From: an uncultured beta proteobacterium
GTDB lineage: Bacteria; Pseudomonadota; Gammaproteobacteria; Burkholderiales; Burkholderiaceae_C
Assembly: GCA_903960915.1 (NCBI GenBank)
Contig: CAJCCO010000109.1
Location: forward strand, 36,621-100,620
Direction: 5' to 3'
Length of the DNA: 64,000 nt
Position numbers and translations under genes: made by a program. The notes under the pieces are model-generated. The model did not search any database, was not told the origin of the DNA, and worked only from the letters and a program-made list of their open reading frames with translations. Positions 19,286-28,951 of this stretch are shown in pieces; position 1 is the stretch's first letter, and every line of letters begins with the position of its first letter.

Positions 19286-20842
19286 ATGTCTGACCACTAC
19301 ACCCCACCAGCCGCCCCCCAGGATGAAAACCAGCTGATTCTGGAGCGTCGCGAGAAGCTCAAGGTCATTCGCCAGCAGCAGGCTTTGGGCAAAGGCGTGG
19401 CCTTCCCCAACGATTTCAAACCGGCTCACCATGCCGCTGCTATTTTTGCCGCCCACCAGGGCCAAACCCCTGAAGGTTTGCTGGAACAAGGCGCCATCGT
19501 CACCGTGGCCGGACGCATGATGCTCAAGCGCGTGATGGGCAAAGCCAGCTTTGCCACTCTGCAGGACAGCACCGGTCGCATCCAGGTCTACATCAAGGGC
19601 GAGGAAGTGGGCGAAGAACTCTACGCCAGCTTCAAACACTGGGATTTGGGCGACATCGTGGGCGCCGTTGGCCGGGTCTTTAAAACCAAGACAGGTGAGC
19701 TGTCCATTCATGCCACCGAGGTGCGCCTGCTGACCAAAAGCCTGCGTCCCATGCCCGACAAATTTCATGGCATGAACGACCAAGAAGTGAAGTACCGCCA
19801 ACGCTACGTGGACCTGATGACCGACGAAGATGCCCGCAAGCGCTTCACGGCCCGCTCCAAAGCCGTCAGCGGCATTCGCGAGTTCATGGTGGCACACAAC
19901 TTTCTAGAAGTTGAAACCCCCATGCTGCACCCCATTCCCGGCGGTGCCAATGCCAAGCCCTTCACCACGCACCACAATGCGCTGGACCAGCAAATGTTCT
20001 TGCGCATCGCCCCCGAGCTGTATTTGAAGCGCCTGATCGTGGGTGGCTTTGACCGCGTGTTTGAGATCAACCGCAGCTTTCGCAATGAAGGCATTTCAGT
20101 GCGCCATAACCCTGAATTCACCATGATGGAGTTCTACGCCGCGTACTGGGACTACCAAGACCTGATGACCTTCACCGAAGCGCTGATTCGCGATGCCGCG
20201 CAGAAATCCGTGGGCACATTGGCCCTGAGCTACGGCGGCAAGGCGGTCGACCTGAGCCTGCCGTTTGAGCGCCTCACCATCCATGAGGCCATCTGCAAAT
20301 ACACCGAAGCGGCCCTGCCGCTGGAAGACGGCATTGGTTTGCGCGTGGACAACGCCGCCTGGCTCATCAACGCCCTGCGCAAGCTCGGCCTCTCCGAAGG
20401 CAAAAACAAACTCTCCACCCGCTCGCTGGCCAGCCTGCAGGTGATGTATTTTGAAGAAACCGTGGAAGAAAAACTCTGGCAGCCCACCTTCATCTGTGAA
20501 CACCCGGTTGAGATCTCGCCCCTGGCCCGCGCCAGCGACCACAAACCTGGCGTGACCGAGCGCTATGAGCTTTACATCACCGGCCGCGAATTCGGCAACG
20601 GCTTCTCCGAGCTCAACGATGCCGAAGAGCAAGCTGCCCGCTTTCACGCCCAAGTGGCGGCCAAAGACGACGGCGATGACGAAGCCATGTACTACGACCA
20701 CGACTTCATCCGCGCCCTCGAATACGGCATGCCGCCCACGGGCGGTTGTGGCGTAGGCCTGGACCGGCTGATGATGCTCTTGACCGACAGCAGCAGCATT
20801 CGCGACGTGATTCTGTTCCCGGCCCTGCGCCGGGAAGCCTGA
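19286..20842 (+). CDS. lysS: lysyl-tRNA synthetase, class II
   Basis: Charges tRNA-Lys. The 518-residue enzyme has an N-terminal OB-fold anticodon-binding domain (about 65-165, with [19 protein letters not shown]) and the class II catalytic core: motif 2 [19 protein letters not shown] and motif 3 [15 protein letters not shown] 19286 ([12 protein letters not shown]) was chosen over an in-frame ATG at 19250, since it fits the family. The 244-bp gap to yggT contains a GAGAATTCTC palindrome and presumably both promoters, which I could not place with confidence. Confidence 0.96.
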   Translation: MSDHYTPPAAPQDENQLILERREKLKVIRQQQALGKGVAFPNDFKPAHHAAAIFAAHQGQTPEGLLEQGAIVTVAGRMMLKRVMGKASFATLQDSTGRIQVYIKGEEVGEELYASFKHWDLGDIVGAVGRVFKTKTGELSIHATEVRLLTKSLRPMPDKFHGMNDQEVKYRQRYVDLMTDEDARKRFTARSKAVSGIREFMVAHNFLEVETPMLHPIPGGANAKPFTTHHNALDQQMFLRIAPELYLKRLIVGGFDRVFEINRSFRNEGISVRHNPEFTMMEFYAAYWDYQDLMTFTEALIRDAAQKSVGTLALSYGGKAVDLSLPFERLTIHEAICKYTEAALPLEDGIGLRVDNAAWLINALRKLGLSEGKNKLSTRSLASLQVMYFEETVEEKLWQPTFICEHPVEISPLARASDHKPGVTERYELYITGREFGNGFSELNDAEEQAARFHAQVAAKDDGDDEAMYYDHDFIRALEYGMPPTGGCGVGLDRLMMLLTDSSSIRDVILFPALRREA

Positions 20843-20882
20843 CCGAAAACTGGCGACAAAAAGCGCCTTGGCGGAGCCCGTC

Positions 20883-21452
20883 ATGACAGCCCACGCGCTG
20901 CGCTACCTGCAGGGTTACCCGCCAGACGTGCTGGCCCAGGTGGCGCAACTGCTCGCAGACAACCGGCTGGGTGAACGGCTGAAGAAGAAATACGCCCTGG
21001 CCCACGCGGTGCGCACCGACAAAGCGCTCTACGACTACGTGCAAGACCTCAAACAAGACTACTTGCGCGGTGCAGAAACGCTGAGCAAGGTGGCCTTCGA
21101 CAGCAAGTTGCATGTGGTGCAACACGCGCTGGGCACACACACCACCATCTCGCGGGTACAGGGCAACAAACTCAAATCCAAGCGGGAGATTCGCATTGCT
21201 TCCCTGTTCAAGGACACGCCGCCCGAGTTTTTAAAGATGATCACGGTGCATGAGCTGGCGCACTTGAAAGAACGCCAGCATGACAAGGCGTTTTACCAAC
21301 TGTGCGCCTACATGGAGCCCAGCTACCACCAGCTTGAATTTGATGTGCGCCTGTACCTGACGCACCTAGAGGCCACCGGCACGCGCCTGTGGGGCGCCAC
21401 CACGCTGGACAACGCCAGCCCGGACTCAGCCGACGTTGCACTCCCGCCGTAA
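20883..21452 (+). CDS. YgjP-like (DUF45) zinc metalloprotein
   Basis: A 189-residue protein of the YgjP/DUF45 metallopeptidase-like family. The zinc-binding motif HELAHLKERQHDKAFY (HExxH plus a downstream His) and the final CAYMEPSYHQLEFD are typical. Family function is poorly defined. A TTG at 20868 could extend it by five residues, but ATG 20883 has GGAG 10 bp upstream. Its 3' end overlaps the convergent hypothetical gene by 27 bp. Confidence 0.85.
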   Translation: MTAHALRYLQGYPPDVLAQVAQLLADNRLGERLKKKYALAHAVRTDKALYDYVQDLKQDYLRGAETLSKVAFDSKLHVVQHALGTHTTISRVQGNKLKSKREIRIASLFKDTPPEFLKMITVHELAHLKERQHDKAFYQLCAYMEPSYHQLEFDVRLYLTHLEATGTRLWGATTLDNASPDSADVALPP

Positions 21453-22721
21453 CACGGCCAGCGCGTCGTTCAGCGCGTAGTCCATGTCACTTTGCAGCGT
21501 GCGTTGCGACTCTTCCATGAAGTCTTGCCACAGCGCGGCGTAGCCCTCCTGCAGCGGCTGGGGCGCGTGGGTCTGAATAAAGGCCTCGGCCAGGTCTGAC
21601 TGCAGGCCGCTTTTGCGAATCTTGCGAATCAGGGTGGCGGCCGCTTTTTCGGTCAGGAGAGTTTTGGGCGGGCTGCCAGCGGCGACACACAAAAAGAGCG
21701 TGAGCAGCGAGCCCTCGTCGCTGTGCCCACCGGTGAATTTTTGCCAGACGCCTGAGATCTCGCGCTCAAAGTGATCCACCTCAGCCAAGCTGTCTTCGAG
21801 CCAGAAGTAGCGGCCCATGAAGGCCGGGGTCTGGTCGAACAACTGACGCACCGGCAAGCTTGTGTCCAGAATTTTGGGGCCATCGGCCAGGATGGAGCGC
21901 CACAGCTTGTTCACCACCGCTTGAAAAGCAGGGGGCATGCCCGGCGGCACCAGCAGCTTCAAAGCCAGTGCGGCCAGCGCGGGTTGACCCTTGGGCTCAG
22001 GTTTGTCTGTGGGCTCGGATTGGCCCGCCTTGTGTTTTTTACGCAGCGCGGTGATCAGTTTTTCAAAGCCCACCCAATCGGGCATGTCCGTGCGTTTGAG
22101 TGCCAACATCAGCAAAGCGGTGCGGATCACGGCCTCTCCGTCCTTGCCCGCATCTTCCAGCGCTGCCTCGTACAGCCCCAGCTGATCGGCCAGCCAAATA
22201 GCCGCGTCGGTGACCTGCGCCACCTGGCTGCGTTTGGCCAGCTCTTGCTGGTAATCGGGCAAGCTTTTGAGCGTCCACTTGGCCAGCACGGGAATCTGAT
22301 CGTCGCTAAAACCAGCGCGCTCGTTCATGCCGAAATGGCTGTTTTGCGGCATGGCAATCAGCGCCTTGAGCAGGTCTGAGCCCCCTTTGGAGCGCGACAA
22401 AAAGGAGTTGTCCCGCAGCAACACGGCGGCCTGGTGCACATCACCGCCGGTGGCGTGCTCAAGTTGCAAACTCACCAAATTAACCAGCCGGTCCCGGGCT
22501 TTCTCGAGGTCGGGGCGCAGGAACTCGTTGCCGAAATAACGCGCAATTTGCACCATGCCTTTGGGCGCATCGGTGCAGATGGCGTCAAGCTTGTCCTGGT
22601 TGATGAGACCGTGCTGCACGCCGTAAGCCAGCGCTTTCTCAAAAAACGGGCGGGCGTCAAACAGCGAGACGCCTGAAGACACGGGAGAAGTGTGGGCAGA
22701 AGTGCGGGCAGAGGCGGACAA
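21426..22721 (-). CDS. hypothetical protein, last gene of a J-domain protein operon
   Basis: A 431-residue, soluble-looking protein that I do not recognise. It is mostly helical in character, with no signal peptide or membrane segment. A Lys/Pro/Glu-rich linker (about 233-246, AGQSEPTDKPEPKGQPA) splits it into two parts. It starts 32 bp after the stop of the acidic 253-residue gene and so is probably the last gene of the operon LLM oxidoreductase, J-domain protein, acidic 188, acidic 253, this gene. Likely a lineage-conserved protein; function unknown. Confidence 0.8.
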   Translation of the reverse strand: MSASARTSAHTSPVSSGVSLFDARPFFEKALAYGVQHGLINQDKLDAICTDAPKGMVQIARYFGNEFLRPDLEKARDRLVNLVSLQLEHATGGDVHQAAVLLRDNSFLSRSKGGSDLLKALIAMPQNSHFGMNERAGFSDDQIPVLAKWTLKSLPDYQQELAKRSQVAQVTDAAIWLADQLGLYEAALEDAGKDGEAVIRTALLMLALKRTDMPDWVGFEKLITALRKKHKAGQSEPTDKPEPKGQPALAALALKLLVPPGMPPAFQAVVNKLWRSILADGPKILDTSLPVRQLFDQTPAFMGRYFWLEDSLAEVDHFEREISGVWQKFTGGHSDEGSLLTLFLCVAAGSPPKTLLTEKAAATLIRKIRKSGLQSDLAEAFIQTHAPQPLQEGYAALWQDFMEESQRTLQSDMDYALNDALAVLRRECNVG

Positions 22722-22753
22722 ATGAAAGGGTCTCCAGCGTGGGCTGTACGGGC

Positions 22754-23515
22754 TTAAATGGCCGACTCTTCATCCGACTCCAGCACCGCAGGCGTAGCCT
22801 TGCCACGGTCGGTGTCGCCGGTTTCCACCTTGCCGTCATCGTCGTCTTCGCTGCCTGATGCGCTGTCGTCTTCGTCCAGGCCCAGGTCATGGGCACGGGC
22901 TTTGGCGCGCAGCACAATCAGCATTTCAGAAAACAGGTCCGGGCATTCGTGGCGCAACAGCCAGGCGGCCTGCATCCAGTCCTGGTCGGCCACTTCGTCA
23001 AGCTCCACTCGCGGGCTCACGTAGGCGCTGGCCAGCAGCGCGGCCTCCGACAGCATCTCACCGTCATCTTCGGCGGTGTCAAACGTACCGCAGCGGGCAA
23101 AGGCTTCCACCCGGCTCCATTTTTCAGAAAAATAGTCGGCCAGCGCTTCACTGCCGCCCTCCAAATCACCAATGGCGGTCAAGAACTCGATGGGGTCAGC
23201 GTCTTCGCGAAAGATGATGGCGTTGACCATGCCGCGCAGGTGGGTGCGGGTCAGGTCTTTGTATTGCTTTTCAATCACCACGGCGCGTGCAAACTGGGCC
23301 GGCGTGACCATGAGGTTGATGACCGATTCTTTGGAATTGTCGTACTCGCGAATCACGGCCAGAATATCTTTGGCAGGCAATTGCTCCAGCACCAGCATCA
23401 GCGCTGAGTCGCCTTCGGTGTCGGCCAGTTCTACCAGCGCCGACTCGGCGCCCACGATGTCGCCAGCGGCAATCAGGCTTTGGGTTTTGGTGATCAGGGC
23501 CAGGTGGTTTGTCAT
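22754..23515 (-). CDS. hypothetical acidic-tailed protein of the J-domain operon
   Basis: A 253-residue protein of unknown family. Residues 1-205 look folded and helical (MTNHLALITKTQSLIAAGDI at the start, with a repeat-like AGDIVGAESALVELAD that resembles a TPR-type helix pair). The tail from about 210 is very acidic and Ser-rich (DLGLDEDDSASGSEDDDD). The frame is open to 23686, but that extension is the other reading of the acidic tail codons of the upstream gene, so ATG 23515 with AGAGAA upstream was chosen. It begins 10 bp after the 188-residue gene. Confidence 0.78.
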   Translation of the reverse strand: MTNHLALITKTQSLIAAGDIVGAESALVELADTEGDSALMLVLEQLPAKDILAVIREYDNSKESVINLMVTPAQFARAVVIEKQYKDLTRTHLRGMVNAIIFREDADPIEFLTAIGDLEGGSEALADYFSEKWSRVEAFARCGTFDTAEDDGEMLSEAALLASAYVSPRVELDEVADQDWMQAAWLLRHECPDLFSEMLIVLRAKARAHDLGLDEDDSASGSEDDDDGKVETGDTDRGKATPAVLESDEESAI

Positions 23516-23525
23516 GGGGTTCTCT

Positions 23526-24092
23526 TCAGTCTTTGCGGTCAAAGCCTTGCTCGACCATCCAGTCGGCACCGGCTTCTTCACGGGCACGGGCGTCGTCTTC
23601 GTCGCCGTCTTCGTCCGCGTTGTAGGCGTTGCGCTCATCGTGTGCGGCTTCGTCTTCGTCCTTGTCGTCGCTGTGGGTGTCGCCACTCGCAGCGCGCGTC
23701 TTGTCGGGGCGGCTGTACATGTACTCCAGCCCGGCCGCCACGCTCATGAACCACTCGCCGGTGGGTTCTTTCACGATCACATCGGCCAGCGCCTGCGCCC
23801 AAGGGGTGAGCACCAGCGCATCGGCCAGCACGTCCCAACCGGGAAATTCGTCCGACTCCTGGGTCAGCAAGTGCTCCATGGCCGCGGGTGATTTGAACTG
23901 AAAACCTTGGTGAAACACCACCGCCACCATCTCCGGACTCAGGTCGAGCATGCTGAGCAAAAAACCCAGCTCCTTGCGTCTTTCGGACAGGCGCTGGCGC
24001 AGCACGTCGCGGCCATCCGAGTCAAAGGTCATGTCGTCAATTTCGGCCTGGTAGGCCGAGCGCAGCTCGTGGAAAAAAGGAGAAATGCTCAT
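23526..24092 (-). CDS. hypothetical acidic-tailed protein next to a J-domain protein
   Basis: A 188-residue unknown. Residues 1-130 appear folded (MSISPFFHELRSAYQAEIDD; LGFLLSMLDLSPEMVAVVFH); residues 135-180 are a disordered, Asp/Glu-rich stretch (DDKDEDEAAHDERNAY and DEDGDEDDARAREE). It lies 39 bp after the J-domain gene and 10 bp before another acidic-tailed gene. Two adjacent proteins with acidic tails beside a J-domain protein suggest a chaperone-related complex, but that is inference. Confidence 0.78.
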   Translation of the reverse strand: MSISPFFHELRSAYQAEIDDMTFDSDGRDVLRQRLSERRKELGFLLSMLDLSPEMVAVVFHQGFQFKSPAAMEHLLTQESDEFPGWDVLADALVLTPWAQALADVIVKEPTGEWFMSVAAGLEYMYSRPDKTRAASGDTHSDDKDEDEAAHDERNAYNADEDGDEDDARAREEAGADWMVEQGFDRKD

Positions 24093-24131
24093 GCGGTGGT
24101 CGGTTTCAAAATCAAGGGGTCAAAGTCAAAA

Positions 24132-24407
24132 TCAAACGATCTGGCTGAAGTAGTTCTGCCAAATGGTGCGCGCTGTCTCCAGCGGGTTGTCGAGCAGGTT
24201 GCGCCTGCGGTTGTCGTCATAAGCCTGGCGGCGCGCGTCGTCCGAGAGCACCTCATAGGCCTCCTGGACTTGGCGAAAACGCTGCGCTGCATCCGCCGCC
24301 GGGTTGCGGTCAGGATGGAAAAAAGAAGCTTTTTGCCGAAAGGCTTTTTTAACGTCGGCCAACGAGGCGGCGCTGTCCAGACCCAAAGCGGCGTAGTGGT
24401 CGGTCAT
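24132..24407 (-). CDS. small J-domain (DnaJ-like) co-chaperone
   Basis: A 91-residue protein that is almost only a J-domain. It begins [20 protein letters not shown] and has the diagnostic HPD in FFHPDRNP; no Gly/Phe region, zinc centre or substrate-binding domain follows, only about 20 residues ([16 protein letters not shown]). J-domains stimulate the ATPase of Hsp70 (DnaK), so this is a stand-alone J protein whose client specificity must come from a partner. The start overlaps the stop of the upstream oxidoreductase gene by 4 bp; two acidic-tailed unknown genes follow. Confidence 0.9.
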   Translation of the reverse strand: MTDHYAALGLDSAASLADVKKAFRQKASFFHPDRNPAADAAQRFRQVQEAYEVLSDDARRQAYDDNRRRNLLDNPLETARTIWQNYFSQIV

Positions 24408-25444
24408 GAGGATGAACGTTCAGCGTTTTCAACGTTTTCAACCAAGGGACGCATGGCAGCGGCGGCGATGTCGAGCGAGCGCAAACGCAGCGCGGGGTCA
24501 AAAATATCGCAGACCAGCATGAATTCATCGGCCTGGGTCACTCGCGCTAACTCGCTGAGGCCACGGCGCACGGTGTCGGGCCCACCAATCACGGCGGCGG
24601 CTAGAAAGTCGGCAATAGCGTTGCGTTCCTGGGGCTGCAATTGCGCCATGTAGTGGGCTTGTGGCGGCTGCAAGCGGCGGCGACTGCCGGTCAGTATGCC
24701 CAAGATGCGCTGGTAGGTGCTGCTGGCCAGGAAATCGGCTTCCTCGTCAGTGGGCGCTGCTATCAGCGGCACGCCAATCGCCACCCGGGGCTGGGCCAAC
24801 GTGGCCGAGGGCTTGAAACGGCTGCGGTAAACATCGAGCGCTTGCAACAGCAAGCCCGGTGCAAAGTGCGAGGCAAAGGCAAAGGACAGGCCGCGCTCAG
24901 CCGCCAAGCGGGCAGAGAACAGGCTGGAGCCCAGCAGCCAGATGGGCACATGGGTGCCCGCACCGGGCATGGCCACCAGGCGCTGGCCCGGCTGGGCATC
25001 GCCCAGCAGGTACTGGAGTTCGAGCACGTCACGCGAGTAGTCGTCTTCGCTTTCGACACGGTCACGGCGCAGGGCGCGCATGGTGGCGCCATCGGTGCCG
25101 GGGGCGCGGCCCAGCCCCAGGTCGATGCGGTCGGGGTACAACTCGGCCAAGGTGCCAAAGGCTTCAGCCACCACCAGCGGCGCGTGGTTGGGCAGCATGA
25201 TGCCGCCCGAGCCCACCCGAATGCGCTGGGTGCCGCCCGCAATATGCCCCACCAGCACCGCAGTGGCAGAACAGGCAATGCCCACCATGTTGTGGTGTTC
25301 AGCCAGCCAGTAGCGTTTGAAACCTAGCGACTCGGCATGTTGCGCGGTGCGCAAGGCGACGGCGATGGCGTCGGCCACCGAGGTGCCCTCGCGCACCGAG
25401 ACCAGGTCGAGCATGGACAGGGAGATATCTGGAAGTGCTTTCAT
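24404..25444 (-). CDS. LLM class (luciferase-like) flavin-dependent oxidoreductase
   Basis: A 346-residue bacterial-luciferase-like monooxygenase of the YhbW type. The opening [16 protein letters not shown], the [10 protein letters not shown] strand and GRAPGTD are characteristic of this group, which uses FMN or F420; in proteobacteria FMN is expected. Substrate unknown. Its stop overlaps the start of the J-domain gene, so it is the first gene of that unit. Confidence 0.88.
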   Translation of the reverse strand: MKALPDISLSMLDLVSVREGTSVADAIAVALRTAQHAESLGFKRYWLAEHHNMVGIACSATAVLVGHIAGGTQRIRVGSGGIMLPNHAPLVVAEAFGTLAELYPDRIDLGLGRAPGTDGATMRALRRDRVESEDDYSRDVLELQYLLGDAQPGQRLVAMPGAGTHVPIWLLGSSLFSARLAAERGLSFAFASHFAPGLLLQALDVYRSRFKPSATLAQPRVAIGVPLIAAPTDEEADFLASSTYQRILGILTGSRRRLQPPQAHYMAQLQPQERNAIADFLAAAVIGGPDTVRRGLSELARVTQADEFMLVCDIFDPALRLRSLDIAAAAMRPLVENVENAERSSS

Positions 25445-25514
25445 GGGGAGTGATTGTCGTTGCTTGCCGCCTCGCGTGCCACGGCACGGACTTTGGCTGG
25501 CATTTGGTTCGTCC

Positions 25515-25566
25515 TTCGGGTGCTTGTCTCGGGTGCTTGTATCAGGTGTGTGTTTCAGGTGTGTGA
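25515..25566. repeat. four degenerate 13-bp tandem repeats
   Basis: Four 13-bp units follow one another: TTCGGGTGCTTGT (25515), CTCGGGTGCTTGT (25528), ATCAGGTGTGTGT (25541) and TTCAGGTGTGTGA (25554). The first two and last two are most alike. They lie in the gap between the LLM gene and the DUF3820 gene and cover the stop codon of the latter. Confidence 0.65.
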
Positions 25567-25797
25567 CCCTGGCCGCTTGGGCACGCTTCCCGTGCGCAGG
25601 GGCTTGAGCAGGTCGGACAAGCCATTGTGGTCAATCTCGTGCATGAGCGCCAGCAGTCGGCCAATTTCGCCCTTGGGCACGCCTTCGCGCGCAAACCATT
25701 GCAGGTAATTGCCGGGCAAATCAGCCAGCAAACGGCCTTTGTATTTGCCAAAGGGCATGGTGCGCGTCACCAACAGTTGCAGGTCTTCGGGGTTCAT
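25555..25797 (-). CDS. DUF3820 family small protein
   Basis: An 80-residue protein of the DUF3820 family, recognisable from the core [22 protein letters not shown]. Family members are sometimes annotated as putative quorum-sensing-regulated virulence factors, but the function is not established here. The C-terminus past residue 65 is basic and unconserved and ends inside the 13-bp repeats. It sits 24 bp downstream of the SUI1/YciH gene, likely in the same unit. Confidence 0.8.
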   Translation of the reverse strand: MNPEDLQLLVTRTMPFGKYKGRLLADLPGNYLQWFAREGVPKGEIGRLLALMHEIDHNGLSDLLKPLRTGSVPKRPGSHT

Positions 25798-25821
25798 AGC
25801 GGGTAAGGGTGAGGCAAGGGC

Positions 25822-26184
25822 TTAGCCACCCGCGCGCTTGACGGTGAATCCCTGCTTCTTGAGGGCCTCCATGACACGCTCCACATGGTCGCCCTGCACT
25901 TCAATCACGCCGTCTTTGACGGTGCCACCCGAGCCGCAGGTGGCTTTAAGTTGCTTGCCCAGGGCGATGAGCGCCTCGCTCTCCAGGGCCACCCCTTTGA
26001 CCAAAGTCACCCCCTTGCCGGCGCGGCCCTTGGTCTCACGGGAGACTCGCACGATGCCATCGCCTGCAGGGAGGGGCTTGGCGGTGCGGCACTGGCACTG
26101 GGCTTGGGGTTGGCGGCACACCGGGCACATGCGCCCGCTGTCGGTGGAGTAGACAAGACCGCCAGTGGCTGGGCGAGATTTCAT
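25822..26184 (-). CDS. yciH: SUI1/YciH family translation initiation factor-like protein
   Basis: A 120-residue protein with the SUI1 (eIF1-like) fold: KGVTLVKGVALESEALIALG, then LKATCGSGGTVKDGVIEVQG and VMEALKKQGFTVKRAGG. Bacterial YciH resembles eIF1 and has been linked to start-codon discrimination or translation inhibition under stress. The N-terminal 30 residues include Cys pairs (CPVCRQPQAQCQC) that could bind zinc, as in many proteobacterial YciH proteins. Nothing is known of its specific role in this organism. Confidence 0.85.
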   Translation of the reverse strand: MKSRPATGGLVYSTDSGRMCPVCRQPQAQCQCRTAKPLPAGDGIVRVSRETKGRAGKGVTLVKGVALESEALIALGKQLKATCGSGGTVKDGVIEVQGDHVERVMEALKKQGFTVKRAGG

Positions 26185-26322
26185 GGGGTAGTGCTTTCCA
26201 GGTTCGGTGGGCTAAAGGGGGAGAAGATACCAGTTTGCAGCGCTGGCACTTAAGGGCCGTGTGCCACAATGGTTTGCGCCATTGAGGCGTGTGTTCAACG
26301 TCTGTCTGTCAGGATCAATTTC

Positions 26323-26550
26323 ATGTCGCGTCAAAGTGTGTGGGCCAGCAAGGTAGCCGCCCTGATTCAAGGGGGCAACGCGGCGGCGGCTCTGGCGCAG
26401 ATCAAGGTGGCCCCCACGGTGAAAGACCTGAAAGACTTGCGCGCCCTGCTCACGGCCAGCAAGCTGATGGCCAAACACCCCAACGTGGATGCGGCCACGG
26501 CAGACCAGATCGTGGCGCTGTCGTCCCCCCGGCTACACCGTTCGCCCTGA
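26323..26550 (+). CDS. hypothetical small protein
   Basis: A 75-residue reading frame from ATG 26323, with AGGA 8-11 bp upstream. It begins MSRQSVWASKVAALIQGGNA and has a helical, Ala/Lys-rich composition with no membrane segment. I do not recognise a family. It is isolated: the SUI1 gene is divergent on one side and nagZ converges on the other. Codon use looks like a real gene (GC-rich third positions), but no function can be given. Confidence 0.6.
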   Translation: MSRQSVWASKVAALIQGGNAAAALAQIKVAPTVKDLKDLRALLTASKLMAKHPNVDAATADQIVALSSPRLHRSP

Positions 26551-26647
26551 CTATTTTCCCCTTCTTCTTTCACTTTTACGGATGACTTCGCGCTGAGTAG
26601 CCAGCCGCTTTTGTGGCTGGGCTTCTGGTCATTGGTCGATCAAGTAA

Positions 26648-27730
26648 TCAGGCAATCAGGCTCAGGGCCTGCATGTAGTCAGACTGCACCATCAAGTCGT
26701 CCCACACCGGCGCCGGGCTGCGTGGCAACAAGGCCAGTCGACGCTCTTCACTGCGCTCTTCTGGCTGCCACTGCCCTTTGAGCTGGGCTTCGGTCAGGCC
26801 GTTGATCAAGGCGTCCAAACCAGCGCCGCCGTTCAGTGACTGGTTACACAACAACACCAGATCACAACCGGCATGGAGCGCCGCCAGGGCGGCCTCGGTG
26901 TAGCTGACCTGCTGGCCATCTATCAGGCGGGCACCGGCCATGGACAGGTCGTCGCTGAAGATGGCGCCGCCAAAGCCGAGTTGAGCGCGCAAAATTTCGT
27001 TGAGCCATTTGCTGGAGAAACCGGCCGGGCGCGTGTCTACTTTGGGGTAGATCACGTGCGCGGGCATCACGCTGGACAGGCTGTTGCCGAGCCAGCCGTA
27101 AGGGGCGGCGTCATCTGCCAAAAGGGTTTTTAGGCTGCGTTTGTCCACGGGAACGTCGGTGTGCGAGTCGGCTTTGACACCCCCATGGCCGGGAAAGTGT
27201 TTGCCACAGTTGGCCATGCCGCTTTGCAGCAGACCGTGCATCAGGCTTTTGGCCAGCAGGCTGACCACGCGCGGGTCACGCGCCAGGGCGCGGTCGCCAA
27301 TCACGCTGCTCTCGCCAAAGTCCAGATCAAGCACAGGCGTGAAGCTGAAGTCGACACCGCAGGCGCGCAACTCGGCGCCCAGCACGAAACCCGTGGCCGT
27401 GGCGGCGGCGGTGGCGCGCATGGCGCCGCTGCCCACAGCACCCTTGCCGTCTTGGCACCACATGTCGCCCAGCGCACGCATGGGGGGCAGGTGGGTAAAG
27501 CCATCGGTTTTGAAGCGCTGTACGCGCCCGCCTTCGTGGTCCACGCAAATCAGCAGGTCATGGCGCACTTTTTTGATGGCGCGGCACAAGGCACTGAGTT
27601 GCTCGCGGTTTTGCCAGTTGCGGGCAAACAGGATGAGTCCGCCCACCAGCGGGTGTTTAAGACGCTGGCGGTCGGCCTTGCTCAGGGTCAGGCCGGCAAT
27701 GTCAATGATGAGGGGGGCGTGTTGGCTCAT
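26648..27730 (-). CDS. nagZ: beta-N-acetylhexosaminidase (murein recycling)
   Basis: A cytoplasmic GH3 enzyme of 360 residues that removes N-acetylglucosamine from anhydromuropeptides during peptidoglycan recycling. The GH3 signature KHFPGHGGVKADSHTD contains the catalytic His/Asp dyad, and the nucleophile Asp lies in FSDDLSM. The frame is open to 27811, but ATG 27730 (MSQHAPLIIDIAG) matches the family start and does not overlap acpS. It is the last gene of the long leftward housekeeping series. Confidence 0.94.
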   Translation of the reverse strand: MSQHAPLIIDIAGLTLSKADRQRLKHPLVGGLILFARNWQNREQLSALCRAIKKVRHDLLICVDHEGGRVQRFKTDGFTHLPPMRALGDMWCQDGKGAVGSGAMRATAAATATGFVLGAELRACGVDFSFTPVLDLDFGESSVIGDRALARDPRVVSLLAKSLMHGLLQSGMANCGKHFPGHGGVKADSHTDVPVDKRSLKTLLADDAAPYGWLGNSLSSVMPAHVIYPKVDTRPAGFSSKWLNEILRAQLGFGGAIFSDDLSMAGARLIDGQQVSYTEAALAALHAGCDLVLLCNQSLNGGAGLDALINGLTEAQLKGQWQPEERSEERRLALLPRSPAPVWDDLMVQSDYMQALSLIA

Positions 27731-27783
27731 GGGTGGTCTCGGTTGGCGGGCGACTGGCGCACTGACTTTGAGGAAAAAGGGGT

Positions 27784-28182
27784 TCAGGGATTTTGTGTTT
27801 CCACCACGCAAAAGCTGGCGGCGTAATCTGTCTCATCGGTCACGCTGATGTGGGCCGACAAATGGCGCGCCTCGAACCAGTCCTTGAGCACCCCGTGCAG
27901 CACGATGGCCGGTTTGCCGCTGGGGAGTTTACTCACCTCGCACAGGCGCCAGGTCATGGGCATGACCATGCCCAAGCCTATGGCTTTGCTGAAGGCCTCC
28001 TTGGCGCTGAAGCGGGTGGCGAGGTATCGAATGCCGCGCTCGGGCCAACGCGCGCTGCGGGCTTGCCAGGTGGCGAACTCGGCCTCGCTCAAAATCTTGT
28101 GGGCAAAGCGGTCACCATGGCGCGCCAGGCTCGCGCGAATGCGGCGTACGTCGCAGATGTCGGTGCCAATGCCGTAAATCAA
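27784..28182 (-). CDS. acpS: holo-[acyl-carrier-protein] synthase
   Basis: Transfers phosphopantetheine from CoA to the serine of AcpP. The 132-residue protein carries the family opening [14 protein letters not shown] (magnesium-binding Asp) and [12 protein letters not shown] (second acidic ligand). The start is TTG 28182, reading LIYGIGTD where most homologues have MIYGIGTD, with GAGG 6 bp before it. An ATG at 28221 is in frame but would overlap pdxJ by 32 bp. It lies 7 bp downstream of pdxJ. Confidence 0.92.
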   Translation of the reverse strand: MIYGIGTDICDVRRIRASLARHGDRFAHKILSEAEFATWQARSARWPERGIRYLATRFSAKEAFSKAIGLGMVMPMTWRLCEVSKLPSGKPAIVLHGVLKDWFEARHLSAHISVTDETDYAASFCVVETQNP

Positions 28183-28189
28183 AGCGGCC

Positions 28190-28951
28190 TCAAGCGTGCG
28201 CGTCAGTGATGCAGCGCACATAGGCCTGCACTGTGGCGCTGTAGCCCAGCTCCAGGGCGTCAGAAATCAGGGCGTGGCCAATGGAGACTTCAGCCACGCC
28301 GGGCACCGCGCGGATGAAGGCGCTGAGGTTGTCACGGTTGAGGTCATGGCCGGCGTTGACGCCCAAACCGGCGTCCAGCGCGGCTTGCGCGGCCTGCGCA
28401 AAACGGGCGAGTTGCGCGCCTTGCTCGGGGGTACCCCAGGCTGCCGCGTAGGGTTCGGTGTAGAGCTCTACGCGGTCAGCACCCACGGCTTTGGCGGCGG
28501 CCATGGCGGCGGGATCGGCGTCCATGAACAGGCTCACACGCACACCCCAGGCATGGGCCTGTGCAATGAGGGGACGCAGGGCGGGCGCATCGGCGGGAAA
28601 GTTCCAGCCATGGTCGCTGGTGAACTGGCCTTGGGAATCTGGCACAAAGGTGACTTGGTGAACGGGTAGCTGGCGCGCCAGCAGGTCGCGCACACAGTCC
28701 ATCAAATTGTGAAAGGGGTTGCCCTCCACGTTGAACTCGCGGTCGGGCCAGGCTTTCATCAGCGCGGCCAACTCGCGCACGTCGTCAGGCCGAATGTGGC
28801 GCTCATCGGGCCGTGGATGCACGGTAATGCCGCCCGCGCCGGCTTGCAGGCACAGGGTGGCAGCACGCGTAACGCTGGGAATACCCAAGTGGCGGGTGTT
28901 GCGCACCAGCGCCACTTTGTTGAGGTTGACAGAGAGCGATGAGGTTTTCAT
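28190..28951 (-). CDS. pdxJ: pyridoxine 5'-phosphate synthase
   Basis: Condenses 1-deoxyxylulose 5-phosphate with the aminoacetone phosphate derivative to form pyridoxine phosphate in vitamin B6 synthesis. The 253-residue TIM barrel has [32 protein letters not shown] and [11 protein letters not shown] 28951 overlaps the recO stop by 4 bp (ATGA), which decides the start against an in-frame ATG at 29005. The recO-pdxJ-acpS order is widely conserved. Confidence 0.96.
   Translation of the reverse strand: MKTSSLSVNLNKVALVRNTRHLGIPSVTRAATLCLQAGAGGITVHPRPDERHIRPDDVRELAALMKAWPDREFNVEGNPFHNLMDCVRDLLARQLPVHQVTFVPDSQGQFTSDHGWNFPADAPALRPLIAQAHAWGVRVSLFMDADPAAMAAAKAVGADRVELYTEPYAAAWGTPEQGAQLARFAQAAQAALDAGLGVNAGHDLNRDNLSAFIRAVPGVAEVSIGHALISDALELGYSATVQAYVRCITDAHA

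Noticed and set aside
23516..23686. N-terminal Thr/Lys-rich extension of the 253-residue acidic-tailed protein
   Set aside because: It is a shifted reading of the acidic tail codons of the upstream gene.
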